Origin: an uncultured Collinsella sp.
GTDB taxonomy: Bacteria; Actinomycetota; Coriobacteriia; Coriobacteriales; Coriobacteriaceae
NCBI GenBank assembly: GCA_958439425.1
Contig: CAUBVH010000004.1
Span: forward strand, 1-64,000
Length of the DNA stretch: 64,000 nt
Direction: 5' to 3'
Position 1 is the stretch's first letter, and the number at the start of each line of letters is the position of its first letter. Below are positions 25,453 through 33,745 of this stretch, piece after piece. Made by a program: the position numbers and the translations under genes. The notes beneath the pieces are model-generated. The model was not told where the DNA came from and made no database searches. It saw only the letters and a list, made by a program, of their open reading frames with translations.

Positions 25453-26703
25453 TTAGAGAGAGGGTGGGAGGGTGTCGAGGAGGGCTTGGGCGGTGTTGGC
25501 GGCGCAGTCGCGTGAGTCGATGATGTAGTCGGCCCAGGCGCGGTAGCGCGGCATGCGCTGCTCGGCCAGCTTGTCGATGCCGTCGCGGGCGGTGATGGGG
25601 CGTCCCTTGTGGGCGAGTTCGTCGAGCTTGCGGTTAAGCATCACGATCTGGCTGTTCTGGTGCAGCAGCGGATAGTTATCGTCGCGCGTGACCACGCCGC
25701 CGCCGGTGGAAAGCACCAGGCCGCTTCGCTTGGAGATGTCGGCCAGCGCCGCCGTCTCCTGTTCGCGGAACGCCGCCTCGCCGCGCTCGACGATAAAGTC
25801 GGCGCAGGGCATGCCCAGGCGCTCCTCGAGGGCGCGGTCCAGGTCGATGTGCTCTCGCCCCGTGAGCAGGGCAATCTGCTCGCCCACGCGGGTCTTGCCC
25901 GAGCCTGGCATACCGATCAGCGTGATGTTCTGTTCGCGGCGTGACAGGCGCTCCGTTACGTCCAGAATGCGCTCACGCGGAGTGACCTGGCCGGTGTAGC
26001 GCTCAACGGCTTGCGCCGCCTGGGCCACGAGCATGAGCAGGCCGCCGATGCAGGGGATGCCGCGGCGCTCGGCCTCGAGCATCAGGCCCGTGCGTGCAGG
26101 GTTGTAGACAATGTCGATGACGCCCTCGAGCGCATCGAGCCCCTCGAGCGTGCAGGGGGCATCGGGACAGTGGGGGAACATGCCGGCGGGCGTGCAGTTG
26201 ACGAGCAGTGCGGCGTCGGACTGCTGCGCGATGTTGTCGTAGTTGACTTCGCTCGTGCGGCCCATCGGCACGACGATGGCGCCCAGGTCGCCGAGTACCA
26301 TGCTTGCCGTGGTGCCGGCGCCACCGGTGGCACCGAGCACGAGGGCCTTCTTGCCGGCAACCTCGACGCCCAGCTCCTCGACCAGGCATTGGAAGCCAAA
26401 GTAGTCGGTGTTGTCGCCGCGCAGGCGGCCGTCGGGCAGGCGCGTGATGGTGTTGACGTTTCCCATACGCTCGGCGAGTGGACTCAGCTCGTCCAGGTAT
26501 TCCATGACGGCGCGCTTGTAGGGGATGGTCACGTTGGTGCCCTCCCATTCGTCACCCGTCATAAAAGCCTGGAGGTCCTCGGGCTCGCGCTCAAATCGTA
26601 CGTACTCGAGCCCCGCGAGCTCCTTGTAGATGGTCGGGGTGTAGCTGTGGCCCAGCACGCGGCCCAGCACTCCGTAGGGGCGGGTTGCGGCGACATCGGT
26701 CAT
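25453..26703 (-). CDS. aroEK: Shikimate dehydrogenase / shikimate kinase fusion (AroE-AroK)
   Basis: This 416-residue chain joins two consecutive steps. Residues 1 to about 265 are AroE: YGVLGRVLGHSYTPTIYKEL, WEGTNVTIPYKRAVMEY with the catalytic Lys, GDNTDYFGFQ and the NADP motif VLGATGGAGTTASMVLGDLG. From about 270 it is AroK: Walker A ITLIGMPGSGKTRVGEQIA, HIDLDRALEERLG, ERGEAAFREQE and LSTGGGVVTRDDN. The fusion ensures equal amounts of both enzymes and may channel shikimate. It directly abuts pheA (stop and start adjacent). No key motif appears to be lost. Confidence 0.94.
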   Translation of the reverse strand: MTDVAATRPYGVLGRVLGHSYTPTIYKELAGLEYVRFEREPEDLQAFMTGDEWEGTNVTIPYKRAVMEYLDELSPLAERMGNVNTITRLPDGRLRGDNTDYFGFQCLVEELGVEVAGKKALVLGATGGAGTTASMVLGDLGAIVVPMGRTSEVNYDNIAQQSDAALLVNCTPAGMFPHCPDAPCTLEGLDALEGVIDIVYNPARTGLMLEAERRGIPCIGGLLMLVAQAAQAVERYTGQVTPRERILDVTERLSRREQNITLIGMPGSGKTRVGEQIALLTGREHIDLDRALEERLGMPCADFIVERGEAAFREQETAALADISKRSGLVLSTGGGVVTRDDNYPLLHQNSQIVMLNRKLDELAHKGRPITARDGIDKLAEQRMPRYRAWADYIIDSRDCAANTAQALLDTLPPSL

Positions 26704-27849
26704 CTAGAGCACCTCCGTGTAACTGCCAAAGTAGGTGAAGCTCTCGCACACGTCGTCGATGGAATCGAGCAGGTCATCGAGGGCCTTGCTGCCAAAGGGG
26801 CAGTCCAGGTCAAAGTAGAACATAAACTCAAAGTCGTGCCCGGGGATGGGGCGGCTCTCGAGCTTGATGAGGTTGATATTGAGCGCGTAGAAGCGCTCGA
26901 GTACGCGATAGAGGGCGCCCGGTTCGTTGGCCGTGGTGATCATGAGCGAGGTACGGTTGGCGCCGGGGTAGACGCGCGGCTCGCGACTGATGACGACGAA
27001 GCGCGTGTAGTTGTTGTCCGAGTCCTGGATATTGGGCTCCAGCACCTCCAGACCATAGAGCGCCGCGCAGCTGCGCGAGGCGATGGCGGCAACGTCGGTG
27101 CGTTCGGAGCTGGCGACCATCTCGGCCGACATGGCCGTGTTGGGGTACTTGGTGGCGTGCAGGTCGTGTGCCTCGATAAAGCCGGCGCATTGGGCAATGG
27201 CCTGGCCGTGGCTGTAGACCTCGTGCACGTCCGCAAGCTTGGTGCCGGGCTTGACGAGCAAGTTGTGGTCGATTTTGAGGCGAAGCGAGCGCACGATGTG
27301 GAAGTCGAACTGGGCGAGCAGGTCGTAGACGGCGTTGACCGAGCCGGCGGTGGAGTTCTCGATGGGCAGCACGCCAAACTCGCAGAAGCCGTCGCGCACG
27401 GCGCACATGACGCCCTCGAAGGTCTCGAAAAACGCGATGTCGGGCACGTCGAAGAGCTTGCACGCGGCGATTTGGCTGTAAGCGCCCTCGACGCCCTGGC
27501 AGGCGACGGTGGCCGTTTGAGGGAAGGGCGTGTCGGAGGCTGCAGCCGTGGCGTGGGCCTTTTGCGAGACGGTGATGCCCTTGAGCTCGTTGATGTAGCG
27601 CTGCTGCTCGGCCTTGCTCATGCTCATGAGGAGACGGAACAGGGTGATGGTCTGCGCCTCGTAGCGCTCGGGCGCGCGGCTGGCGAGGTTGTTGAGCTTG
27701 GAGCGCTCACGGGCGGGGTCGAAGACGGCCTTGCCCATCTCGATTTTTGACTTGGCGACCTCGGTGGCAATGTCCATGCGCTCGACAAAGCTGTTGAGGA
27801 GCGTGGTGTCGATGCCATCGATGGCCTGGCGGATGTCAGCAAGGTCCAT
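26704..27849 (-). CDS. pheA: Chorismate mutase / prephenate dehydratase (P-protein)
   Basis: This 381-residue bifunctional enzyme leads to phenylpyruvate. Residues 1 to about 90 form an AroQ-type chorismate mutase (DLADIRQAIDGIDTTLLNSF, then EVAKSKIEMGKAVFDPARE). The dehydratase part starts at VACQGVEGAYSQIAACKLF and includes VLPIENSTAGSVNAVYDLLA and DNNYTRFVVISREP. An ACT regulatory domain follows (SLMITTANEPGALYRVLERF, with ESRPIPGHDFEFMFYFD), implying feedback by phenylalanine. I chose ATG at 27849 because AAGGGG lies six bases upstream; the longer frame to 27936 has a low-complexity leader. Confidence 0.94.
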   Translation of the reverse strand: MDLADIRQAIDGIDTTLLNSFVERMDIATEVAKSKIEMGKAVFDPARERSKLNNLASRAPERYEAQTITLFRLLMSMSKAEQQRYINELKGITVSQKAHATAAASDTPFPQTATVACQGVEGAYSQIAACKLFDVPDIAFFETFEGVMCAVRDGFCEFGVLPIENSTAGSVNAVYDLLAQFDFHIVRSLRLKIDHNLLVKPGTKLADVHEVYSHGQAIAQCAGFIEAHDLHATKYPNTAMSAEMVASSERTDVAAIASRSCAALYGLEVLEPNIQDSDNNYTRFVVISREPRVYPGANRTSLMITTANEPGALYRVLERFYALNINLIKLESRPIPGHDFEFMFYFDLDCPFGSKALDDLLDSIDDVCESFTYFGSYTEVL

Positions 27850-27892
27850 GGAGACCCCTTTCACGTGTCGGGGGATGTTGAGGGGTGGGTAG

Positions 27893-28990
27893 TTAGCGCT
27901 GGGCGGCGTCTTCGAGGAGGGCGTCCCAGATGGCAAGGGCGGCGGCTGCCTCGGCTACGGGGACAGCTCTGGGGACGATGCAGGGATCGTGGCGGCCGTG
28001 GACCGAGAGCTCGGCATTTTCCATAGCGTCCATGTCCACCGTCTGCTGCTCGCGGCCAATGGAGGGCGTCGGCTTTACGGCCATGCGCCACATGACGGGC
28101 GCGCCGGTCGAAATACCGCCCAGGATGCCGCCGGCGTTGTTGGACTCGACCTCGATCTCGCCGGTCTCGGCATCGATGCGATACGGATCATTGTTCTCGC
28201 TGCCGCGCATGGCGGCCACGGCAAAGCCCATGCCAAACTCCACGCCCTTTACGGCTGGAATGCCAAACGCGATTTGCGCGATGCGGTTCTCGATGCCGTC
28301 GAACATGGGGTCGCCGATGCCCGCGGGAAGTCCGTAGATGCCGCACTCCACGATGCCGCCGATGCTGTCAAGCTCGTCGCGCGCGGCTAGGATCTCCTCG
28401 CGCATGCGGCCGGCTGCGGCGGCGTCAATGCACGGCAGATCGTTCGTAAGGATCGCCTTGCGGTCGGCCTCGCGATAGACTATGTCGTCCATCGGCAGGT
28501 CGGAGATGCCGCCGATCTGCGCCACATGCGCCATCACTTTAATGCCGCGGGCCTCGAGTGCCTGCAGCGCAATGCCGCCGGCGATGCACAGGGGTGCCGT
28601 TAGGCGGCCGGAGAAGTGTCCGCCGCCGGCGACATCGTGCATGTTGTGATACTTCACGCGCGCAGGGAAGTCCGCATGTCCGGGACGGGGCTTGCGGCGC
28701 AGCTCGGAGTAATCCTTGGAGCGCGTGTTGGTGTTCTCGATAATCGCGGCGATGGGCGCGCCGGTGGTATGTCCATCGACAACACCGGCGATGATGTGCG
28801 CGGCGTCGGCCTCGCGGCGTTTGGTTGCGGTCTCGTCGCGACCGGGGGCGCGACGGTCGAGGAAGGCCTGCAGCTGCTCCTGGTCCACGGCGATGCCCGC
28901 CGGAATGCCATCGAGTGAGCAGCCGATGGCGGGGGAGTGCGACTGGCCGAAGATGCTTAAGTGCAAGACGTTGCCAAAGGTCGAGGACAT
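27893..28990 (-). CDS. aroC: Chorismate synthase
   Basis: This 365-residue FMN-dependent enzyme makes chorismate from EPSP. The family signatures are present: FGQSHSPAIGCSLDGIPAG near the start, KDYSELRRKPRPGHADFPAR, GGGHFSGRLTAPLCIAGGIA and the C-terminal GRHDPCIVPRAVPVAEAAAA. The ATG start is one base downstream of the aroA stop, so translation of the two is coupled. The gap of 43 bases to pheA has only a ribosome site. Nothing unusual was seen. Confidence 0.96.
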   Translation of the reverse strand: MSSTFGNVLHLSIFGQSHSPAIGCSLDGIPAGIAVDQEQLQAFLDRRAPGRDETATKRREADAAHIIAGVVDGHTTGAPIAAIIENTNTRSKDYSELRRKPRPGHADFPARVKYHNMHDVAGGGHFSGRLTAPLCIAGGIALQALEARGIKVMAHVAQIGGISDLPMDDIVYREADRKAILTNDLPCIDAAAAGRMREEILAARDELDSIGGIVECGIYGLPAGIGDPMFDGIENRIAQIAFGIPAVKGVEFGMGFAVAAMRGSENNDPYRIDAETGEIEVESNNAGGILGGISTGAPVMWRMAVKPTPSIGREQQTVDMDAMENAELSVHGRHDPCIVPRAVPVAEAAAALAIWDALLEDAAQR

Positions 28991-28991
28991 G

Positions 28992-30311
28992 CTATTCCTC
29001 CTCGAGTGTGACCTTGCCGCCCAGCAGGCGGTAGTGGTCGAAGAAATCGGGATAGGACTTGTTGACGGCCTCGGCGCCGTGGATCACGACCTCGCCGGTG
29101 GCGCGGCTCGCGGCGATAGCGGCCATCATGGCGATGCGATGGTCGTTGTGCGAATCGACCTCGCCGCCGGTGAAGGCATCGACACCCTTGATGATGAGGT
29201 CATCGCCGGCAATGCGCACCTGCGCGCCCAGCGCGGTGAGCTCGCGGGTGGTGGTGACCAGACGGTCGGATTCCTTGATGCGCAGACGGGCGCAATCGCG
29301 AATAAAGGTGCGGCCCTGTGCCAGCGAGGCCACGGCCGAGATGACGGGCACCAGGTCCGGAATGTCGTGGGCACTCATCTCAAAGCCGGCGAGCTTGTCG
29401 GACTGCACGGTGGCGGCGTTGGTGGAGCGCACGATGCGGGCGCCAAAGCGCGAAAGCGCGGCAAGCACGTTACGGTCGCCCTGTGCGGAGCTCAGTGACA
29501 CGCCCTCGACGGTGATTGGGTCGGTGCCGATGGCACCGGCGCACAGCCAAAAGGCGGCGTTGGACCAGTCGCCCTCGACGGCTACGCTGCCGGGCGTGCG
29601 GTACGAGCCGCTGCTCACGCGGAAGTTCGTGACCTCGGGCTGGCCGTCCTTGGCCGGAATGCGCTCGACGTTGACCTCGACGCCAAAGGCCTTCATGGCG
29701 TGTATCGTCAGGTTGATGTAGGGGCGGCTCTCGATGAGGCCGGTTACCTGCACGCAGGAGGGCTGGGCCAGCAGCGGGGCTGCCAGCAGCAGGCCCGAGA
29801 TGTACTGCGAGCTCACGTTGCCCGGAAGCACAAAGGTGCCCGGGCGCATGCGGCCGCTCGTCTTGAGCGGAAAACCGCCCAGACCCTGTAGGTCGCAGCC
29901 GGCGGCGATGATCTCGTCCGAGAGCGGGGAGAGCGGGCGGGCGCCCAGGCGGCCCTGGCCTACGAAGGTGGCATCCACACCCAGCGCGCAGGCGACAGGC
30001 AGCATAAAGCGCAGCGTGGAGCCACTTTCACCGCAGTCAAGCGTGCCGCCGGCAAGGGCCTTGAGCAGGCCAAACTCAACACTCTTCATGGTGGGGTGGA
30101 CCTGGAAGCCGTCCTCGACGGTCTCGATGCGAGCACCCAGTGCCGTAAGGCAGCGCACCGTGGCCTCGATGTCGGCGCAGGTGGTGTTGCAGGTGACGTG
30201 CGTCTCGCCGTTGGCAAGCGCAGCGCAGATGATGAGGCGATGCGCCATCGACTTGGACGCGATGGCGGGAACGGTGCCCTTGAGCGGGGACGGGGTGATG
30301 CGGGCTAGCAT
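28992..30311 (-). CDS. aroA: 3-phosphoshikimate 1-carboxyvinyltransferase (EPSP synthase)
   Basis: This 439-residue enzyme joins shikimate-3-phosphate and phosphoenolpyruvate. The motifs are GTVPAIASKSMAHRLIICAA, LDCGESGSTLRFMLPVACAL and FIRDCARLRIKESDRLVTTT, and near the end SHNDHRIAMMAAIAASRA. It starts inside the end of aroB (seven-base overlap) and its stop is next to the aroC start. In the PEP-binding loop the residues read DCGESGSTLRF, where class I enzymes usually have NAGTAMRP and class II forms differ, so the herbicide-sensitivity class cannot be read with certainty. Confidence 0.95.
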   Translation of the reverse strand: MLARITPSPLKGTVPAIASKSMAHRLIICAALANGETHVTCNTTCADIEATVRCLTALGARIETVEDGFQVHPTMKSVEFGLLKALAGGTLDCGESGSTLRFMLPVACALGVDATFVGQGRLGARPLSPLSDEIIAAGCDLQGLGGFPLKTSGRMRPGTFVLPGNVSSQYISGLLLAAPLLAQPSCVQVTGLIESRPYINLTIHAMKAFGVEVNVERIPAKDGQPEVTNFRVSSGSYRTPGSVAVEGDWSNAAFWLCAGAIGTDPITVEGVSLSSAQGDRNVLAALSRFGARIVRSTNAATVQSDKLAGFEMSAHDIPDLVPVISAVASLAQGRTFIRDCARLRIKESDRLVTTTRELTALGAQVRIAGDDLIIKGVDAFTGGEVDSHNDHRIAMMAAIAASRATGEVVIHGAEAVNKSYPDFFDHYRLLGGKVTLEEE

Positions 30312-31411
30312 GCGGATGCGTCTCCCTTCTGGCCGAGGCCCTCGGCAATGAGTTCGTGGAAAGTGGAAAGCGGTGTGCGGTCGATGCTGCAGCGGCCAAT
30401 GCCGTGCGGAATCACCAGGTCGATGGTGTCGCCCGCGCGCTTCTTGTCGTGGAGCGCCTCGGCAAAGACGGTATCGGCATCTAGGTCGCAGCGGGTCTTG
30501 AGGCTATGGCGGGCGCAGAGCTCCTCAATACGACCGGGCAGTGCGGCATCGCAGACGCCGTGCAGGGCCGCGGCGCGCGTGATGATGCCCATGCCGATCG
30601 ACACGCAGTTGCCGTGTCCCAGCTCAAAGTGCTCGCAGGCCTCGACGGCGTGTCCGGCGCTGTGTCCAAAGTTGAGGAGCTTGCGCTGGTTGGTTTCGCG
30701 CTCGTCGGCGACGACCACGGCGCGCTTGATGTCGATATTGCGGGCGATGATGAGCGCTACGCGGGCCACATCGCGGTTGAGCAGCTCCAGCGTGAGCGGG
30801 GTCTTCTCCAGCTCGGCGAAAAGCTCCGGGTCGGCGATCACGGCGTGCTTGACGACCTCGCCGCAGCCGTCGGCGAACTGCTCGGGCGTGAGGGTGGCCA
30901 GGCACCCCACGTCGGCGATAACCACGCTCGGCTGCCAAAAGGCGCCGGCCAAGTTCTTGCCGGCAGCCAGGTCGATGGCGGTCTTGCCGCCCACCGACGA
31001 ATCCACCATGGCGAGCAGGCTCGTCGGGATCTGCACAAACTTGCAGCCGCGCATGTAGGTGGCGGCCACAAAGCCCGCCACGTCGCCCACGACACCGCCG
31101 CCGAGTGCCACGATCACGTCGGAGCGCGAAAGCTCGTGCTCGGCCACAAACTCCAAAATGGCAACATAGGTTTCGGCGCGCTTATGGGCCTCGCCGGCTT
31201 CGAAGGTGCAGATGCTCACCTCGTAGCCTGACGCCTCCAGGCTCTGCTTAACGGGCATCTGATAGAGCGGGCCCACGTTGGTGTCCGTCACGATGACGGC
31301 GCGGGTGCCGCCGGCGGTGGTGCGGACGAGCGGACCTGCCTGCTCCAGCAAAAACGTGCCCACATGCACCTGGTAGGGGCGTGCGGTGTCGATATCGATA
31401 GTAATCGCCAT
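30305..31411 (-). CDS. aroB: 3-dehydroquinate synthase
   Basis: This 368-residue NAD- and metal-dependent enzyme makes 3-dehydroquinate from DAHP, the second step. Motifs are EAHKRAETYVAILEFVAEHE, IVALGGGVVGDVAGFVAATY, QIPTSLLAMVDSSVGGKTAI and LNFGHSAGHAVEACEHFELG with a metal-binding His, followed by HGNCVSIGMGIITRAA. The length and order are standard. It overlaps aroA by seven bases and lies 36 bases after tyrA. The aroB-aroA overlap and the tight spacing through aroC indicate one transcript. Confidence 0.96.
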   Translation of the reverse strand: MAITIDIDTARPYQVHVGTFLLEQAGPLVRTTAGGTRAVIVTDTNVGPLYQMPVKQSLEASGYEVSICTFEAGEAHKRAETYVAILEFVAEHELSRSDVIVALGGGVVGDVAGFVAATYMRGCKFVQIPTSLLAMVDSSVGGKTAIDLAAGKNLAGAFWQPSVVIADVGCLATLTPEQFADGCGEVVKHAVIADPELFAELEKTPLTLELLNRDVARVALIIARNIDIKRAVVVADERETNQRKLLNFGHSAGHAVEACEHFELGHGNCVSIGMGIITRAAALHGVCDAALPGRIEELCARHSLKTRCDLDADTVFAEALHDKKRAGDTIDLVIPHGIGRCSIDRTPLSTFHELIAEGLGQKGDASAC

Positions 31412-31447
31412 AAGCTTCGGTCCTTTCGACCTGGCGTGATGGGTGGT

Positions 31448-32362
31448 CTAGTGGGAGGCCTCGTCGTCGAGCGCGCGCTTAATGCGGTCGCCCTCGGCAA
31501 GGAGATTCTCCAGATAGCGCTGGTCGCGGTCCTTAAGGGCGCGGCTGTAGGCGCCAAGCGATTCGATCAGATGGTCGATCTCAAAGGCGAGCGCGTCGGC
31601 GTCGTCGATCATGAGCTCGGACCACATTTGCGGGTTGAGGTGCGCCACGCGGGTGAGATCGCGGTAGCTGCCGGCCGAAAAGCCGTGGTGGACCTGAGCG
31701 GTCGGGCTCTTAACATAGGCGTTGGAGACGACGTGCGCGAGCTGGCTCGTAAAGGCGATGACGCGGTCGTGCTCGGCGGCGCTGGTCACGCTGAACTTGC
31801 CAAAGCCCAAGGGGCGTACCATCTCGCGCACCTGGCCCAAAAGCTCCAGTTTGAGCGCATCGTCCACCGCGGGCGGTACGAGCACGAGCGGGGCGCCCTG
31901 GAACAGGTCGGCGCGGGAGTGCGCATAGCCCGAGTACTGCGTGCCCGCCATGGGGTGCGCGCCCACAAAGTAAAAGCCGTGCTCGCGGGCTAGCTCAAAG
32001 GCGCGCTCGCACACGATGCCCTTGACGCCCACCGTGTCGATCACCACGGGGCCCATGATGGCCTCGGTGTCGGTGGCGTCGGCGAGCGCCTGGGCGTGCG
32101 CCTCGAGCCACTCGATGCATGCCTCGGGATAGCAGGCAAGGACGATGATGTCGCATTCGCCGAGCGTCTTGTCGTTAAGCTCTCCGGCGACAGTGCCCAT
32201 GCTGGCGGCCGTCATGACATCGTCATCGGGGTCCCAGGCCAGCACGCGGACGCCCGCCTGCGCATAGCCGCGGGCAAAGCTGCCGCCGATGAGGCCCAGG
32301 CCGACGATGCCGGCGCACTTGGGGCCGCCCTGGTTAACGCGCGCGTTTCTCACTGTACCCAT
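31448..32362 (-). CDS. tyrA: Prephenate dehydrogenase
   Basis: This 304-residue NAD-dependent enzyme opens the tyrosine branch. The Rossmann motif is AGIVGLGLIGGSFARGYAQA; DIIVLACYPEACIEWLEA and VVIDTVGVKGIVCERAFELA follow, and the catalytic segment is FYFVGAHPMAGTQYSGYAHS with the conserved His. The C-terminal helices SQLAHVVSNAYVKSPTA and GFSAGSYRDLTRVAHLNPQM are typical of the family. No ACT domain follows, so feedback by tyrosine must act elsewhere, perhaps through the DAHP synthase. It lies three bases after the aroF stop. Confidence 0.94.
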   Translation of the reverse strand: MGTVRNARVNQGGPKCAGIVGLGLIGGSFARGYAQAGVRVLAWDPDDDVMTAASMGTVAGELNDKTLGECDIIVLACYPEACIEWLEAHAQALADATDTEAIMGPVVIDTVGVKGIVCERAFELAREHGFYFVGAHPMAGTQYSGYAHSRADLFQGAPLVLVPPAVDDALKLELLGQVREMVRPLGFGKFSVTSAAEHDRVIAFTSQLAHVVSNAYVKSPTAQVHHGFSAGSYRDLTRVAHLNPQMWSELMIDDADALAFEIDHLIESLGAYSRALKDRDQRYLENLLAEGDRIKRALDDEASH

Positions 32363-32365
32363 GGG

Positions 32366-33388
32366 CTACTCCATGGTCTCATGGCAGACAACCTCGCGAA
32401 TGGCTCGGATGCGGCGCATGGTGTCGTCGAACTGATCGGGGGTGAGGGCCTGAGCGCCGTCGGACCATGCGCGGCTGGGCTCGTCGTGGACCTCGATCTC
32501 TAGGCCGTTGGCACCGCAGGCGGTCGCGGCGAGCGCCATGGGCTCAACGTAGCGGGTGTAGCCGGTGGCGTGGCTGGGGTCGGCGACGACGGGCAGGTGC
32601 GACAGGTGGTGCAGCACCGGCACGGCATTGAGGTCGAAGGTGTTGCGGGTGCGGGTCTCGAAGGTGCGGATGCCGCGCTCGCACAGGATGACGTTGTCGT
32701 TGCCCTCGCTCATGATGTACTCGGCGGCCATGAGCAGCTCATCGATCGTGCCGGACATGCCGCGCTTAAGCAAGATCGGAGTCTTGGTCTTGCCGACCTC
32801 TTTGAGCAGAGGGAAGTTCTGGGCGTTGCGGGCGCCGATCTGCATGACGTCGATCTTCTTGTCCAGGAAGACCTGCACGTCGCGCGGGTCCATGATCTCG
32901 GTGACGATCGGCATGTCGAGCTCGGCAGATGCCTCGCACAGCAGGTCCAGACCGGCGGGGCCCATGCCCTGGTAGGCGTACGGGGAAGTGCGGGGCTTGT
33001 AGGCACCGCCGCGCAGCATCGTGGCACCGGCGGCCTTCACGCGGCGGGCGATGCGGATGAGGTTCTCGCCCTCGACGGAGCACGGGCCGGCGATGACCTG
33101 GAACTGATCGCCGCCGATCTTGACGCCGTGGCCGCAGTCGATGACGGAGTCCTCGGGGTGGAACTTGCGGTTGGCGCGCTTGAACGGCTCGGAGACGCGC
33201 TGCACGCGCTCGACGACATCCATGGACTCGAGCAGGAACGGGTCAATCTTGGTCGTATCGCCCACCAGGCCGATGATCGTCTCGTTCTCGCCGCGCGAGA
33301 CATCGGTCTTCAGGCCCTTTTTCTCAATCCAGCTGACGATATGGCTGACGGCCTCGTCGCTGGCGCTCTCTTTTAAAATTGCAATCAT
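32366..33388 (-). CDS. aroF: 3-deoxy-7-phosphoheptulonate (DAHP) synthase with N-terminal regulatory domain
   Basis: This 340-residue enzyme commits carbon to aromatic synthesis by joining PEP and erythrose-4-phosphate. Residues 1 to about 70 form a ferredoxin-like regulatory domain (MIAILKESASDEAVSHIVSW), as in Thermotoga-type DAHP synthases, where it binds Tyr or Phe. The catalytic barrel holds VIAGPCSVEGENLIRIARRV, LRGGAYKPRTSPYAYQG, ILLKRGMSGTIDELLMAAEY and LPVVADPSHATGY. I chose ATG at 33388 with GAGAGG upstream; the frame extends to 33436 but overlaps a terminator-like hairpin in the leader. It is the first gene of the operon. Confidence 0.93.
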   Translation of the reverse strand: MIAILKESASDEAVSHIVSWIEKKGLKTDVSRGENETIIGLVGDTTKIDPFLLESMDVVERVQRVSEPFKRANRKFHPEDSVIDCGHGVKIGGDQFQVIAGPCSVEGENLIRIARRVKAAGATMLRGGAYKPRTSPYAYQGMGPAGLDLLCEASAELDMPIVTEIMDPRDVQVFLDKKIDVMQIGARNAQNFPLLKEVGKTKTPILLKRGMSGTIDELLMAAEYIMSEGNDNVILCERGIRTFETRTRNTFDLNAVPVLHHLSHLPVVADPSHATGYTRYVEPMALAATACGANGLEIEVHDEPSRAWSDGAQALTPDQFDDTMRRIRAIREVVCHETME

Positions 33389-33421
33389 GGTGTGCCTCTC
33401 ACCTCGATGGATAACCCTTGC

Positions 33422-33446
33422 AAAAACGGCCCGCATCGCGAGCCGT
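33422..33446 (-). terminator. Terminator-like hairpin in the aroF leader (possible attenuator)
   Basis: Read on the minus strand, ACGGCTCGC (33446-33438) pairs with GCGGGCCGT (33434-33426), one T-G pair and a 3-base loop, followed by TTTT. It ends 34 bases before the aroF start and has no minus-strand gene upstream to terminate, so it probably acts inside the operon leader. Confidence 0.6.
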
Positions 33447-33466
33447 GTATATATGGTGCATGAGAG

Positions 33467-33498
33467 TTTATACTATCTGACTCGCTTTTGCCTTCTAA
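33467..33498 (-). promoter_or_regulatory. Weak promoter for the aromatic operon
   Basis: On the minus strand, TAGTAT (33476-33471) or the overlapping TATAAA (33472-33467) could serve as -10, with TTAGAA (33498-33493) as a weak -35, 20 to 50 bases upstream of the leader hairpin. Both boxes are imperfect. Confidence 0.35.
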
Positions 33499-33551
33499 AG
33501 TGGGCCGTTGAGCCGCGTCTTCCTCGGAATTGCAAAGCTTTTTCTTTTATT

Positions 33552-33581
33552 TTGATAGCCCGTGGTGCACTTGGGTATAAT
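33552..33581 (+). promoter_or_regulatory. Promoter of tRNA-Arg(CCG)
   Basis: TTGATA (33552-33557) and a consensus TATAAT (33576-33581) are 18 bp apart, ending 11 bases before the tRNA. This is the clearest sigma-70-type promoter in this part of the window. Confidence 0.8.
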
Positions 33582-33592
33582 GCCAAACGTTG

Positions 33593-33669
33593 GCCCTATT
33601 AGCTCAGGGGATTAGAGCGTCTGCCTCCGGAGCAGAAGGCCGTTGGTTCGAATCCAACATGGGGCACCA
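33593..33669 (+). tRNA. tRNA-Arg (anticodon CCG)
   Basis: A 77-base cloverleaf with acceptor GCCCTAT/ATGGGGC (one T-G pair), D-arm AGCTCAGGGGATTAGAGC, anticodon stem TCTGC/GCAGA with loop CTCCGGA (anticodon CCG, reading CGG), T-arm GGTTCGAATCC and an encoded CCA. It has its own promoter and terminator and lies between the divergent aromatic operon and the P-type ATPase gene. Confidence 0.95.
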
Positions 33670-33680
33670 TCGAACGTGAG

Positions 33681-33716
33681 ACCGTCCGAACCTCGCATGG
33701 TCCGGGCGGTTTTTCT
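33681..33716 (+). terminator. Terminator of tRNA-Arg(CCG)
   Basis: ACCGTCCG at 33681-33688 pairs with CGGGCGGT at 33703-33710, extended by ACC/GGT, and is followed by TTTTCTT. It begins 11 bases after the tRNA. Confidence 0.8.
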
Positions 33717-33745
33717 TATACCGACGCGACGTGATGGGACGTGGT

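Noticed and set aside
26011..27750. A 579-codon plus-strand open frame
   Set aside because: It is antisense to aroEK and pheA, both with clear domain motifs.
33399..33461. A short aromatic leader peptide upstream of aroF
   Set aside because: The 20-codon frame MHHIYTARDAGRFC... includes Tyr and Phe, but lacks a ribosome site and the codons are not clustered, so classical peptide-based attenuation is not supported.
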